NCBI GenBank assembly: GCA_944391425.1
Contig: CALXTO010000015.1
Coordinates: forward strand, 1 to 32,319
Source: an uncultured Alphaproteobacteria bacterium
GTDB lineage: Bacteria; Pseudomonadota; Alphaproteobacteria; RF32; CAG-239
Reading direction: 5' to 3'
Length of the DNA: 32,319 nt
Every line of letters begins with the position of its first letter. Position 1 is the stretch's first letter. The notes beneath the pieces are model-generated. The model was not told the origin of the DNA and did not search any database. It saw only the letters and a list, made by a program, of their open reading frames with translations. A program made the position numbers and the translations under genes. Of the stretch, positions 16,161-24,169 are shown in pieces.

Positions 16161-16237
16161 TGGTCGAAATGACTGGACTCGAACCAGCGACCTCTTCGTC
16201 CCGAACGAAGCGTTCTACCAGGCTGAACTACATTTCG
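16161..16237 (-). tRNA. tRNA-Pro(CGG)
   Basis: A complete 77-nt cloverleaf with encoded CCA. The 7-bp acceptor stem CGAAATG/CATTTCG is perfect; D-stem GTTC/GAAC; anticodon stem CTTCG/CGAAG with loop TTCGGGA, so the anticodon is CGG; T-stem GCTGG with loop TTCGAGT; discriminator A. The gene reads leftwards and ends in a terminator. Its 3' end is duplicated 253 bp downstream. A poorly defined minus-strand promoter may lie in the AT-rich 16238-16290. Confidence 0.95.
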
Positions 16238-16384
16238 TTTATTTGCGAATACCCTTTTATCACAAAAAAAAAAATTCTCAAGCTTTTTTATTAAAAATTT
16301 TCAGATATTTTTTATCTGGACAACTTAATAATGTTATGCTACTTGTTTTTCCGCCGTTTATCAACAAAAATTTGGATTTCCGCA

Positions 16385-17056
16385 ATGAAGCTTCAGGAAC
16401 TTATTCCCAACATCAGCCAAATGATATCTTATGAATATGACGCAATCCGCTGTGCCGAATATGACGCCATCATCAGTCGCTATCTCAATGCAGCTGCCGA
16501 AGAAGCTCAGCCGCGTCTGTTTCACCTCTGCGGCCTGCCCGGCGCCGGAAAAACCACGTTTTACCGCAGTCATGACTGGCCGGCTCATGTTTTCATCGGC
16601 TTTGACGACATTATGGAAAGCATCCCTCAATACCAGAAAGACGTTCGCACCCTCGGATCGGTTGCGGCTTTCCAAAAATGGGAAATTCCTGCCCGTACCG
16701 TCGGCTATGAACTTCTCCGCCGTGCCGTTTCCGCCCGTAAAACAATTTTCTTTGACAACGGAGCTTTATCCGAAGCTCACTTGCATCTGTTGAAAAATAT
16801 AAAACAATACGGCTATAAAACTTATATGTATTACATCCGCTGCGACATTTCAACTGCCTGCCGGCGTGCGCAAATCCGCCAGCAGGAAACTCTGCGCCAC
16901 ATCCCGGTTGAAACGATTGAAAAACGTGCCGAAATTGAACAAAAAGTCGTTCCGCAGTATCAAAAAATCGCCGACGAATTTTACACCTATAATAACGGCG
17001 AAAAAGGCTTCCAACTCATTGAAAGCCTTTCCTTTTCCCAATCAAAAGCCGTTTAA
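16385..17056 (+). CDS. Zeta-toxin-like P-loop kinase, no partner antitoxin
   Basis: A 223-aa nucleotide-binding protein. The Walker A is FHLCGLPGAGKTTFYR (about residue 48), followed by FIGFDDIMESIP with an aspartate at the position used for substrate phosphorylation in zeta-toxin and related kinases, and a basic lid region (CRRAQIRQQETLRHIP). The overall pattern fits the zeta toxin / AAA_33 group. Zeta toxins phosphorylate UDP-GlcNAc, but related stand-alone kinases act on other substrates, and no epsilon-like antitoxin precedes it. An upstream in-frame ATG (16331) adds 18 residues that do not fit; no strong ribosome site is seen at either. It converges on ugd with a 4-nt overlap. Confidence 0.7.
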   Translation: MKLQELIPNISQMISYEYDAIRCAEYDAIISRYLNAAAEEAQPRLFHLCGLPGAGKTTFYRSHDWPAHVFIGFDDIMESIPQYQKDVRTLGSVAAFQKWEIPARTVGYELLRRAVSARKTIFFDNGALSEAHLHLLKNIKQYGYKTYMYYIRCDISTACRRAQIRQQETLRHIPVETIEKRAEIEQKVVPQYQKIADEFYTYNNGEKGFQLIESLSFSQSKAV

Positions 17057-18354
17057 CGGCAGCCAATGCACTGATATTCAAAACCGTTGGCGCGTGCCTC
17101 TTCCGGCCGCAGCATATTGCGCAAATCAACAATACTGGCGCAGCGCATTGCCTGTTTCAGTTCAAGCCAGTCAACCTTTCCGAACTCCGGCCATTCAGTT
17201 AAAATTGCCAAAACATCCGCACCTTTCGCCGCTTGCAAAGCGCTATCCGCATACTCGACCTTGTCGCCGAGAAGTTTGCGAGCATTTTCAATCGCTTTCG
17301 GATCATAAACGCTCAGACGGACATCATGCTTAAGCAGCTCCGCCACAATCTGCATCGCGGGAGATTCGCGGCAGTCGTCTGTACCATTTTTAAATGCCAA
17401 GCCCCAAACCGCTATCCTGGCTTCCGGAACATGGCGCACGGCTTCCAGCACGCGCTCGGCCATTTCGACTTTACGGGCATCGTTGCCTTTGATGGCGGCT
17501 TCAATCAGCGACAAATTGACGCCGTTCATGCGCCCCATATAAGCCATGGCATTGGTATCCTTCGGAAAACAGGAACCGCCGTAGCCTGGCCCCGGATTCA
17601 AAAAGCGATTGCCGATGCGGTTGTCCAGCCCCATTCCCTGAGCAACTTCATAAACATCGGCGCCGGCCTTTTCGCAGAAATTTGCCATTTCATTAATATA
17701 ATGAATCTTAATGGCCAAAAAAGCGTTTGACGCATACTTGATTGTTTCCGAAGAACGCCGTTTGACAAACAGCATTTTGGTTTTGCCTTCAAAGGGCTTA
17801 TAAAGTGTCTTAATCAGATTGGCAGCCTTTTCCGTATTGGCGCCGACCACGATTCTGTCCGGAGCAAAAAAATCATGCACGGCAAAGCCTTCCCGTAAAA
17901 ATTCCGGTAACGAAACCACATCAAAGTCGGCACTGGGATTTTTCTTGCGGATCAGCCCCTCCACAACATCCCCCGTTCCGACAGGAACTGTGGATTTGGT
18001 GGCAATCACGGTATATCCCTGCAGATACTCGGCCAATTCCGTCGCCGCGGCATGAATATACTTCATGTCGGCTTCTTTAGTAACCGGATGTGGCGGCGTA
18101 CCAACGGCAATAATCACCAAATCAGCATTTTCGACGCCTTCTTTCATCGACGTCGTAAACGTCAACCTCCCGGCGGAGACGTTTTTCTTGAACAAATCTT
18201 CAAGCCCGTCTTCAAAAATCGTCAGTTTCCCGGCGCGCAAAGCCTCTATCTTTGAAGCCTCCCGGTCAATGCAGACCACGTCATTGCCCAGCTCCGCCAG
18301 CCCGACGCCCGTCGGCAGCCCGACATAGCCGGTCCCGATAATTCCAACTTTCAT
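17053..18354 (-). CDS. ugd: UDP-glucose 6-dehydrogenase
   Basis: Oxidises UDP-glucose to UDP-glucuronate with two NAD+, supplying acidic sugar for capsule, exopolysaccharide or lipid A modification. The Rossmann motif GIIGTGYVGLPTGVGLAELG is at the N terminus; IIAVGTPP, TKSTVPVGTGD, LPEFLREG and the catalytic GGSCFPKD (Cys262) follow, then the C-terminal UDP-binding domain (VWGLAFKNGTDDCRESPA). It is 433 aa, normal length. GAGGACTTT precedes the ATG. Its promoter (18389-18417) holds a GANTC site. It faces away from the glycan cassette, so it is linked by position and function but not by operon. Confidence 0.95.
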   Translation of the reverse strand: MKVGIIGTGYVGLPTGVGLAELGNDVVCIDREASKIEALRAGKLTIFEDGLEDLFKKNVSAGRLTFTTSMKEGVENADLVIIAVGTPPHPVTKEADMKYIHAAATELAEYLQGYTVIATKSTVPVGTGDVVEGLIRKKNPSADFDVVSLPEFLREGFAVHDFFAPDRIVVGANTEKAANLIKTLYKPFEGKTKMLFVKRRSSETIKYASNAFLAIKIHYINEMANFCEKAGADVYEVAQGMGLDNRIGNRFLNPGPGYGGSCFPKDTNAMAYMGRMNGVNLSLIEAAIKGNDARKVEMAERVLEAVRHVPEARIAVWGLAFKNGTDDCRESPAMQIVAELLKHDVRLSVYDPKAIENARKLLGDKVEYADSALQAAKGADVLAILTEWPEFGKVDWLELKQAMRCASIVDLRNMLRPEEARANGFEYQCIGCR

Positions 18355-18388
18355 AAAGTCCTCATTATTAAAAATTACAACTGAAAAA

Positions 18389-18417
18389 GTATTAACAAAT
18401 TGGATTCAATATTGCAA
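18389..18417 (-). promoter_or_regulatory. ugd promoter with a CcrM (GANTC) site in the spacer
   Basis: On the minus strand TTGCAA (18417-18412) and TAATAC (18394-18389) are spaced by 17 bp, 35 nt before the ugd start. The spacer holds GATTC at 18403-18407 on the plus strand, a GANTC methylation site for the CcrM encoded in this window. The rest of the 208-bp gap 18355-18562 is AT-rich; a TATACT near 18514 may belong to a plus-strand promoter for the next gene. Confidence 0.45.
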
Positions 18418-18562
18418 CCAATTAATAAATTTGTACACTATGTCATGGTAAGGCAACTACTTATACTACTTTTTGCAAAAATCATTTTTTTAACTTGCAA
18501 AATGCAGACAGCTATACTAGTTTTCTAGCATATTGTCATTTTTATATCAGTTTGGAAACAGA

Positions 18563-19420
18563 ATGTCAGCGACAGCCGTCCATCTCCACATTTTTTACAA
18601 AGATATGTGGCCTCAGTTTAAATATTATCTTTCCAGCCTCAACGGAACGGAATATGACCTCTATGTGACGCTGATAAAGGAAGACCCGAAGCTGGAAAAA
18701 GAAATACACAGCGCTTTTCCTGAGGCAGTTATCTGGCATGTCCCCAACTGCGGCTATGATATCGGCCCTTTTTTTTACTTCCTGCGCCATATTGACCTTG
18801 GGCGCTATGACTATATCCTCAAACTCCACGGCAAAAATGAAAAACGTTATTGCATCACCCGCGTAAACGGACTGTACCTCACCCGCGAAATATGGAACAG
18901 GCTTTTATATCGCGCTTTGCTCGGCAGTCCCAAAATCGTCAAAAACAATCTGAAAATCATGGCGGAAAATCCTCAAGTCGGCCTGATAAGTTCCCGTTAT
19001 CTGATTACGGACAATCCCTGTTATTATCATAAACAAAAAACAGAAATCAAAAACATTTTACAAAAAATGGGGCTGACGGATATGCCGAAACGGATAAAAT
19101 TCGTTGCCGGCACCATGTTCTTGATTCGCACCCGAATTTTACGCCCCCTGCTTGACGCCGGTTACGATATTAACAGCTTCAAACCTTCCGACATCCACGT
19201 TCATGACGGAACACTTGCCCACACGATGGAACGGGTCCTGGGCGCAGTTACAATCGCGCAGGGTTACCGCATCTGCGGCTTTGACACACATAAATTTCTG
19301 TGGTTGAACTCCCTTTTTCACAATATTTTGCGTTTTGTGTTTCAGAAAAAAGTTTCCAAAAAAAATTACCTGACCATAAAAATCCTCAAAGTAACCGTTT
19401 ATCGCAAAAAATTATCTTAG
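18563..19420 (+). CDS. RgpF-like (rhamnan synthesis F family) glycan protein
   Basis: A 285-aa protein resembling the rhamnan synthesis protein F family, whose members act in rhamnose-containing or related surface polysaccharide assembly. Recognisable blocks are AVHLHIFYKDMW at the N terminus, VPNCGYDIGPFFYFLRHIDLGRYDYILKLHGK in the centre (quoted here only in name as the NCGYDIGPF and ILKLHGK motifs), FVAGTMFLIRT and HTMERVLG. NxGxDxGPF followed by KLHGK is characteristic. The ATG at 18563 has GGAAA upstream; an in-frame start at 18533 is possible but less likely. No signal peptide is seen. It opens the cassette, and its sugar specificity is unknown. Confidence 0.78.
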   Translation: MSATAVHLHIFYKDMWPQFKYYLSSLNGTEYDLYVTLIKEDPKLEKEIHSAFPEAVIWHVPNCGYDIGPFFYFLRHIDLGRYDYILKLHGKNEKRYCITRVNGLYLTREIWNRLLYRALLGSPKIVKNNLKIMAENPQVGLISSRYLITDNPCYYHKQKTEIKNILQKMGLTDMPKRIKFVAGTMFLIRTRILRPLLDAGYDINSFKPSDIHVHDGTLAHTMERVLGAVTIAQGYRICGFDTHKFLWLNSLFHNILRFVFQKKVSKKNYLTIKILKVTVYRKKLS

Positions 19421-19484
19421 CGGCTTGCCAAAAGGAAAAAAACACTTTAGCATAAACACTGGCTACAAAAATTCGGAATAAAAC

Positions 19485-21248
19485 ATGTTCGGCAAAATCA
19501 AAGACAAAATCAAAAACACCTATGTCATCAAAAACTATTCCAAAATCTACCCCTATGTAAAGCCTTATATGTTCAGGGCACTTTTAGCTGTGCTGATAAC
19601 AATCCCGATCGGTTCCATGGATGCCGTCATCGCCTGGTCGCTCAAACCATACATGGACGTCGTCATGGTTGAAAAGAATACGGCCTCTACCAACTACATC
19701 CCGCTCTTGATTATCATCTTCAGCGTTTTGCAAAGCCTGCTCAACTATACCGCGACCTACCTCAACACCTGGGTCGGCTGCAAAATTGCCAACGACGTCA
19801 AAATGGATTTGTTCAAAAAGCTGATGCATTACGACGCCGGATTTTTTGATAAACGCAATTCCGGTGACATTCAGTTCCAGTTCAACAATCAAGTTGATAT
19901 GGCCTGCAACGGGCTTCTCTCCAACCTCAAGCTGTTCACCACTCGCGTCTTTTCCTCTTTTTCTTTGATCGCCGTCCTCTTCTACAATTCCTGGCAACTG
20001 GCTATCGTAGCCGTTGTCGTTCTCCTTGGGGCGCTTTATCCTTTGACGACAATTCGCCGCAAAATCAAATCGCTGTTTAATAAAAGCATTTTCTCCGGGG
20101 CCGCCGTCATGACTCATTACAACGAAACTTACAGCGGAAACCGAATTATCACCTCTTATAATCTGTATGATTATCAGTTCAGCCGTTTTAAAGAAACGCT
20201 GCACTCCGTTTTCAAAATCGGCATCAAAATGATTCAGCGCACGGGTATTATCTCGCCGCTGATGCATTTTGTTGTTTCTTTGGGAATTGCCCTGATCATC
20301 TGGCTGGGCAGTTACCTGATCGTTACGCACCAGATCACCGCCGGAAACTTTGTTTCCTTTATTGCCGCCTTGATTATGCTTTACAACCCCATCAAAAGCA
20401 TCGGTAACAATTTTAACTCTGTTCAGCTTTCTCTGATTGCCATGGAAGGCGTTTTTGGCACACTTGAAGGCGTCCCCGCAATAACAGACCGCCCCGGTGC
20501 CAAACCGCTTAAATCCGTCAAAAAGGAAATCGAATACAAAAATGTCAATTTTGAATACATTCCAGGCAAGCCGGTCCTCAAAAACATCTGCCTGAAAGTT
20601 AAAATCGGCGAAACCATCGCCTTCGTCGGCAACTCCGGCGGCGGCAAAACCACTATGGTCAACCTGTTGCCCCGCTTCTACGATGTCAAAAGCGGACAAA
20701 TCACGATAGACGGCACCGATATCAGAGATTTCACCCTGGATTCCCTGCGCGATAAAATATCAATCGTCTTTCAGGATAATTTCCTTTTTGCCGGAACAAT
20801 CCGCGAAAACATTCTCCTCGGCAAAAAAGACGCTACGCCGCAGGAAATTGACAACGCCGTCAAATCCGCCTGTCTGGAAGAATTTATCTCATCCCTTGAC
20901 AAAGGTTTGGACACTCAGATTGGCGAACGCGGCGTCCTTTTGTCCGGCGGTCAAAAACAACGGATTGCCATTGCCCGTGCTTTTATAAAAAATGCGCCGA
21001 TTGTCATCCTTGACGAAGCGACTTCTGCCCTCGACAACAAATCAGAAGCGGTTGTTCAGGCTGCCATTGACAACCTGATGAAAGACCGTACGGTTTTCAT
21101 CATCGCTCACCGCCTTTCCACCGTCCGCAATGCCGACAAAATTGTCGTCGTCAACTACGGAGAATTGGTCGAAAGCGGTTCCCATGAAGAACTTCTGGCC
21201 CGGGAAGGAAGCATCTACGCTTCCCTGTATAAAACCCAGCTCAAATAA
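19485..21248 (+). CDS. MsbA-like ABC exporter (lipid or lipid-linked glycan flippase)
   Basis: A 587-aa half-transporter with a fused membrane and ATPase domain. The first 320 residues hold about six membrane helices. The nucleotide-binding domain has Walker A GNSGGGKTT (from about 382), Q-loop VFQDNFLFAGTIRENI, signature LLSGGQKQRIAIARA (about 485-499), Walker B IVILDEATSALD (about 506-517) and switch histidine IIAHRLSTV. The closest general class is MsbA / lipid A exporters and related multidrug pumps. Its position between an RgpF-like protein and a glycosyltransferase suggests it flips a lipid-linked glycan or glycolipid across the inner membrane. That substrate is inference. Confidence 0.87.
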   Translation: MFGKIKDKIKNTYVIKNYSKIYPYVKPYMFRALLAVLITIPIGSMDAVIAWSLKPYMDVVMVEKNTASTNYIPLLIIIFSVLQSLLNYTATYLNTWVGCKIANDVKMDLFKKLMHYDAGFFDKRNSGDIQFQFNNQVDMACNGLLSNLKLFTTRVFSSFSLIAVLFYNSWQLAIVAVVVLLGALYPLTTIRRKIKSLFNKSIFSGAAVMTHYNETYSGNRIITSYNLYDYQFSRFKETLHSVFKIGIKMIQRTGIISPLMHFVVSLGIALIIWLGSYLIVTHQITAGNFVSFIAALIMLYNPIKSIGNNFNSVQLSLIAMEGVFGTLEGVPAITDRPGAKPLKSVKKEIEYKNVNFEYIPGKPVLKNICLKVKIGETIAFVGNSGGGKTTMVNLLPRFYDVKSGQITIDGTDIRDFTLDSLRDKISIVFQDNFLFAGTIRENILLGKKDATPQEIDNAVKSACLEEFISSLDKGLDTQIGERGVLLSGGQKQRIAIARAFIKNAPIVILDEATSALDNKSEAVVQAAIDNLMKDRTVFIIAHRLSTVRNADKIVVVNYGELVESGSHEELLAREGSIYASLYKTQLK

Positions 21249-21374
21249 TATTTCTTTTAAGGCGAATTGTACTGAACATTCCCCCGAAAGTGTTAACAAT
21301 CGGAAGATTTTGCTGGATTTTAAACATTGTAATGGTAACATTTCCCGTTGTCTGTACAAATCCGGAGAATAGCA

Positions 21375-22334
21375 ATGGAACTCGACGCTTTGCGGGAAAA
21401 ATACCTCCCGATTGTATTTAAGCTGGCTTCAAAATTCATACCGGGGCGTAAACGCCGCCGTCGGCTCCGCCAATCCTGGTGGTATAACTATATCGTCCGG
21501 CCTCACATTGCTGCCGGAAAATTAAAATACGGTCTCAACACCGAACCGCGTTCTCATGAACTGATTGTTTCCCTGACATCTTATCCAGCCCGCATCAACG
21601 AATTATATGCCTGTGTTTTTTCTTTGCTCGAACAAAGCGTTAAAGCCGACCGGGTTATTCTGTACCTGGCCAAGCCTCAGTTTCCGGGGCTCGAAAAAGA
21701 TCTCCCGGCATCCCTGCTGGACTTGCGCCGGCTCGGCCTCACCATATCCTGGTACGATGATGACATCCGGTCTTATAAAAAACTGGTGCCCGCTCTGCAG
21801 CAATACCCCGAAGCCGTCATTATTACCGCCGACGACGATTTTTATTATCCTCGGGATTACATCAAAATCCTTTATGAAGCTTATCTGCAGGATCCGAGCT
21901 GTCTGCACTGCCACCGCGCTCACTGGATCGGATTTAATCCGGACGGCAGCCTTGCGCCCTACCTCTCCTGGGGAAAAGGCCACAAAATTGCCAAACCGGC
22001 GTTTTCCAACTTTTGTACCACCGGTGCCGGCGTCATCTACCCGCCGCACATTCTTCACCCTGACGTCACCCGTAAAGAACTTTTTTCCCAACTGAGCCCG
22101 ACGGCGGATGATGTTTGGTTTTGGGCAATGGCTGTTGCCAACGGCGTCAAAATAAACAAACTGCCGACGCTCCTCATGGAAAAACGCAATGTTCTTCCCT
22201 GCCTGTCCGAAGACGAGGTACCACTAAACGTCATCAATTGCGCCCGGGGACAAAACGATGTCCAGCTGGCAGCCGTGCTCGGACGTTATCCGCAAATTCT
22301 GGAAAGATTACACGCTGAAAGGAACCTACAATGA
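21375..22334 (+). CDS. GT-A type glycosyltransferase
   Basis: A 319-aa putative glycosyltransferase. After a basic, membrane-associating N terminus (KRRRRLRQSWWYNYI), LIVSLTSYPARINELYACV starts a family-2-like nucleotide-sugar domain. VIITADDDFYYPRDY holds an acidic DDD motif (153-155) expected to bind the metal and nucleotide sugar. WFWAMAVANGVKI follows near the C terminus. The ATG at 21375 has GGAG 9 nt upstream. Its stop codon overlaps the start of the deacetylase gene (ATGA), so the two products are made together, probably transferring an N-acetylated sugar that is then deacetylated. The sugar is unknown. Confidence 0.78.
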   Translation: MELDALREKYLPIVFKLASKFIPGRKRRRRLRQSWWYNYIVRPHIAAGKLKYGLNTEPRSHELIVSLTSYPARINELYACVFSLLEQSVKADRVILYLAKPQFPGLEKDLPASLLDLRRLGLTISWYDDDIRSYKKLVPALQQYPEAVIITADDDFYYPRDYIKILYEAYLQDPSCLHCHRAHWIGFNPDGSLAPYLSWGKGHKIAKPAFSNFCTTGAGVIYPPHILHPDVTRKELFSQLSPTADDVWFWAMAVANGVKINKLPTLLMEKRNVLPCLSEDEVPLNVINCARGQNDVQLAAVLGRYPQILERLHAERNLQ

Positions 22335-23167
22335 AAGATATGCTTATCAGACTGCTGTCACTATTTATTCCGTCCAAAAAACAACGTCGCAACGTCCGCG
22401 ACTATTTGCGCGCCCGCTTCAGTGTCAACAGCAATCGCAATCCCATGCTGATCAAAAAATATCCCTGTTTTCCCAATGCCCTGATAAAAAAAAACCACCG
22501 CTGCCTGATTGTAGCCCCTCACCCTGACGATGAATGCATCGGCTGCGGCGGCATCATCTCTAAATACGCATCCAATATTGATGTTCTGATTGTCAACAGT
22601 TCTGGTGTTGCCCGCAACAAAAAAGAGCTCAATGCCGAACACATGGCTGACATTCGCATCAAAGAATTCAACCAGTGCATGGACAAAGCCAAAATCAAAA
22701 ACCGCTGGATATTCAGAATTTTCGGTACACCGCCGATGTTTGAGCAAATTGAAGCGCACTTTGACGACTACCTTAAAACAATCAATTTCAAAAGCTATGA
22801 CCGTATTTTCATGCCCCACGTTTCCGACGGACACAAAGAGCACCGCTACGTCAGTGCCTGTCTGCTGCCCCGCCTGCTGCAAAAAAGCGGTTTTAAGAAA
22901 TCGGCTCTGGCCGTTTTTTACGAAGTCTGGTCGCCGGTTGATTCGCCTAATTATTTTGAAGACATTTCCGCCGTCGTCAAAAATAAAGCCAAATTACTCA
23001 ACATATACAAAAGCCAAGGCGGCAGCAATTATGCCAAACGCATCCTGGGACTGAATCAGTACCGCGGATTAACAACCAAGTATGAATATGCCGAAGCTTT
23101 CAGAGTCGTTCCCATGGCTGACTTTCTGGTTGAAGCGCAAAAAGACAACAGCGATTTTCCGGCATAA
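22331..23167 (+). CDS. PIG-L/LmbE family N-acetylglucosaminyl deacetylase-like protein
   Basis: A zinc-dependent deacetylase of the PIG-L (LmbE) family (278 aa). APHPDDECIGCGG holds the zinc-binding His64, Asp67 pair with catalytic Asp66, and SDGHKEH near residue 180 supplies the third zinc ligand. The family removes acetyl groups from GlcNAc in GPI, mycothiol, bacillithiol and several antibiotics or glycans. A positively charged N-terminal stretch precedes the domain without a clear signal peptide, so it would act on the cytoplasmic face. It is translationally coupled to the glycosyltransferase upstream. Confidence 0.87.
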   Translation: MKDMLIRLLSLFIPSKKQRRNVRDYLRARFSVNSNRNPMLIKKYPCFPNALIKKNHRCLIVAPHPDDECIGCGGIISKYASNIDVLIVNSSGVARNKKELNAEHMADIRIKEFNQCMDKAKIKNRWIFRIFGTPPMFEQIEAHFDDYLKTINFKSYDRIFMPHVSDGHKEHRYVSACLLPRLLQKSGFKKSALAVFYEVWSPVDSPNYFEDISAVVKNKAKLLNIYKSQGGSNYAKRILGLNQYRGLTTKYEYAEAFRVVPMADFLVEAQKDNSDFPA

Positions 23168-23231
23168 ATTTAACCGACGCATACTTCAAAAAAAACATTC
23201 TGCTGCTTATATTTTGGCAGAGGAGAAAGTT

Positions 23232-24119
23232 ATGAGCTTATCATATGCCATTTTTGCGGCAGGTTGCTTTTGGGGTGTCCAAGCCGCATTTGATGCTGCA
23301 CCCGGAGTTGTCGAAACCGTTGTCGGATATACCGGCGGCAGTGTCGTTTCTCCAACCTATCGTCAAGTTTGTTCAGACAATACCGGACATGCCGAAGCCG
23401 TTAAAGTAACCTTTAACGACCGGATAATCAGCTATGAACAGCTGCTCGACATCTTTTTCAGTTCCCATGATCCGACAACTCTGAACCGCCAGGGACCGGA
23501 CATCGGCTCGCAATACCGTTCGGCAATTTTTTACCTTTCTCCCGCTCAAAAACAAGCTGCTCTGAATAAAATACAAACGCTGCAAAAATCGGGCATTTAT
23601 AATCATCCTGTCGTAACCGAAGTAACGGCTGCTTCTGAATTTTATCCGGCCGAAGAATATCATCAAAAATATTTGGCCAAACACGGCGGCAGTTGTTCTG
23701 TTCCGAAACCACAAACAGAAGCCGGCGAACGTGAATGGCGGCAAAAACTCTCTCCGGAACAATATGCGGTGCTGCGCCAAAAACAGACCGAACGCCCCTT
23801 CAGCGGAAAATTGCTAAATGTTAAAGATGACGGAACATTCGTTTGCGCCGCCTGCGGCAACCGGATTTTTTCTTCTCGCGACAAATTCGATTCCGGCAGC
23901 GGCTGGCCGAGTTTTGACCGCGCTGTCCCCGGCAGTGTCACCCTCTCCCCGGATTACAGCCACGGCATGATACGTACCGAGGTCAGCTGTGCCCGCTGCG
24001 GCTCACATCTCGGACACTTGTTTGAAGACAGCCCTACGGCAACCGGCAGCCGTTTCTGCATCAATTCCGCGGCAATGGATTTTCTCCCGCAAAAATCGAC
24101 GTCTTTTAACGAAAAATAA
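23232..24119 (+). CDS. msrAB: Bifunctional peptide methionine sulfoxide reductase MsrA-MsrB
   Basis: Repairs both stereoisomers of oxidised methionine. MsrA is residues 1 to about 160, with active-site GCFWGVQ (Cys12), GYTGG, EAVKVTF and EYHQKYLAKHGG. MsrB is about 170-290, with zinc cysteine pairs CAACGN and CARCGSHLGH, GSGWPSF and the catalytic RFCINSAAMDF. The ATG at 23232 has AGGAGA upstream; an extension to 23082 would overlap PIG-L and adds non-family sequence. There is no signal peptide, so it is cytoplasmic. It follows PIG-L by 64 nt but is probably functionally unrelated to the glycan genes. Confidence 0.94.
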   Translation: MSLSYAIFAAGCFWGVQAAFDAAPGVVETVVGYTGGSVVSPTYRQVCSDNTGHAEAVKVTFNDRIISYEQLLDIFFSSHDPTTLNRQGPDIGSQYRSAIFYLSPAQKQAALNKIQTLQKSGIYNHPVVTEVTAASEFYPAEEYHQKYLAKHGGSCSVPKPQTEAGEREWRQKLSPEQYAVLRQKQTERPFSGKLLNVKDDGTFVCAACGNRIFSSRDKFDSGSGWPSFDRAVPGSVTLSPDYSHGMIRTEVSCARCGSHLGHLFEDSPTATGSRFCINSAAMDFLPQKSTSFNEK

Positions 24120-24169
24120 ACCAAACGAATTTATGTTAAACTAAGAATAAATTTCATTCGGAAAAATTA

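Noticed and set aside
16094-16294. Plus-strand open frame containing EMTGLEPATSSSRTKRS
   Set aside because: It is the antisense translation of tRNA-Pro; this kind of TGLEPATS frame is a well-known false gene call opposite tRNA genes.
16331-17056. Complete zeta/epsilon toxin-antitoxin pair
   Set aside because: No small antitoxin gene lies on either side; upstream is the tRNA and downstream is convergent ugd.
19584-20699. Minus-strand open frame of 371 codons inside the ABC exporter gene
   Set aside because: It is the opposite strand of a clearly conserved exporter; its composition is repetitive in Asp, Gly and Phe and matches no family.
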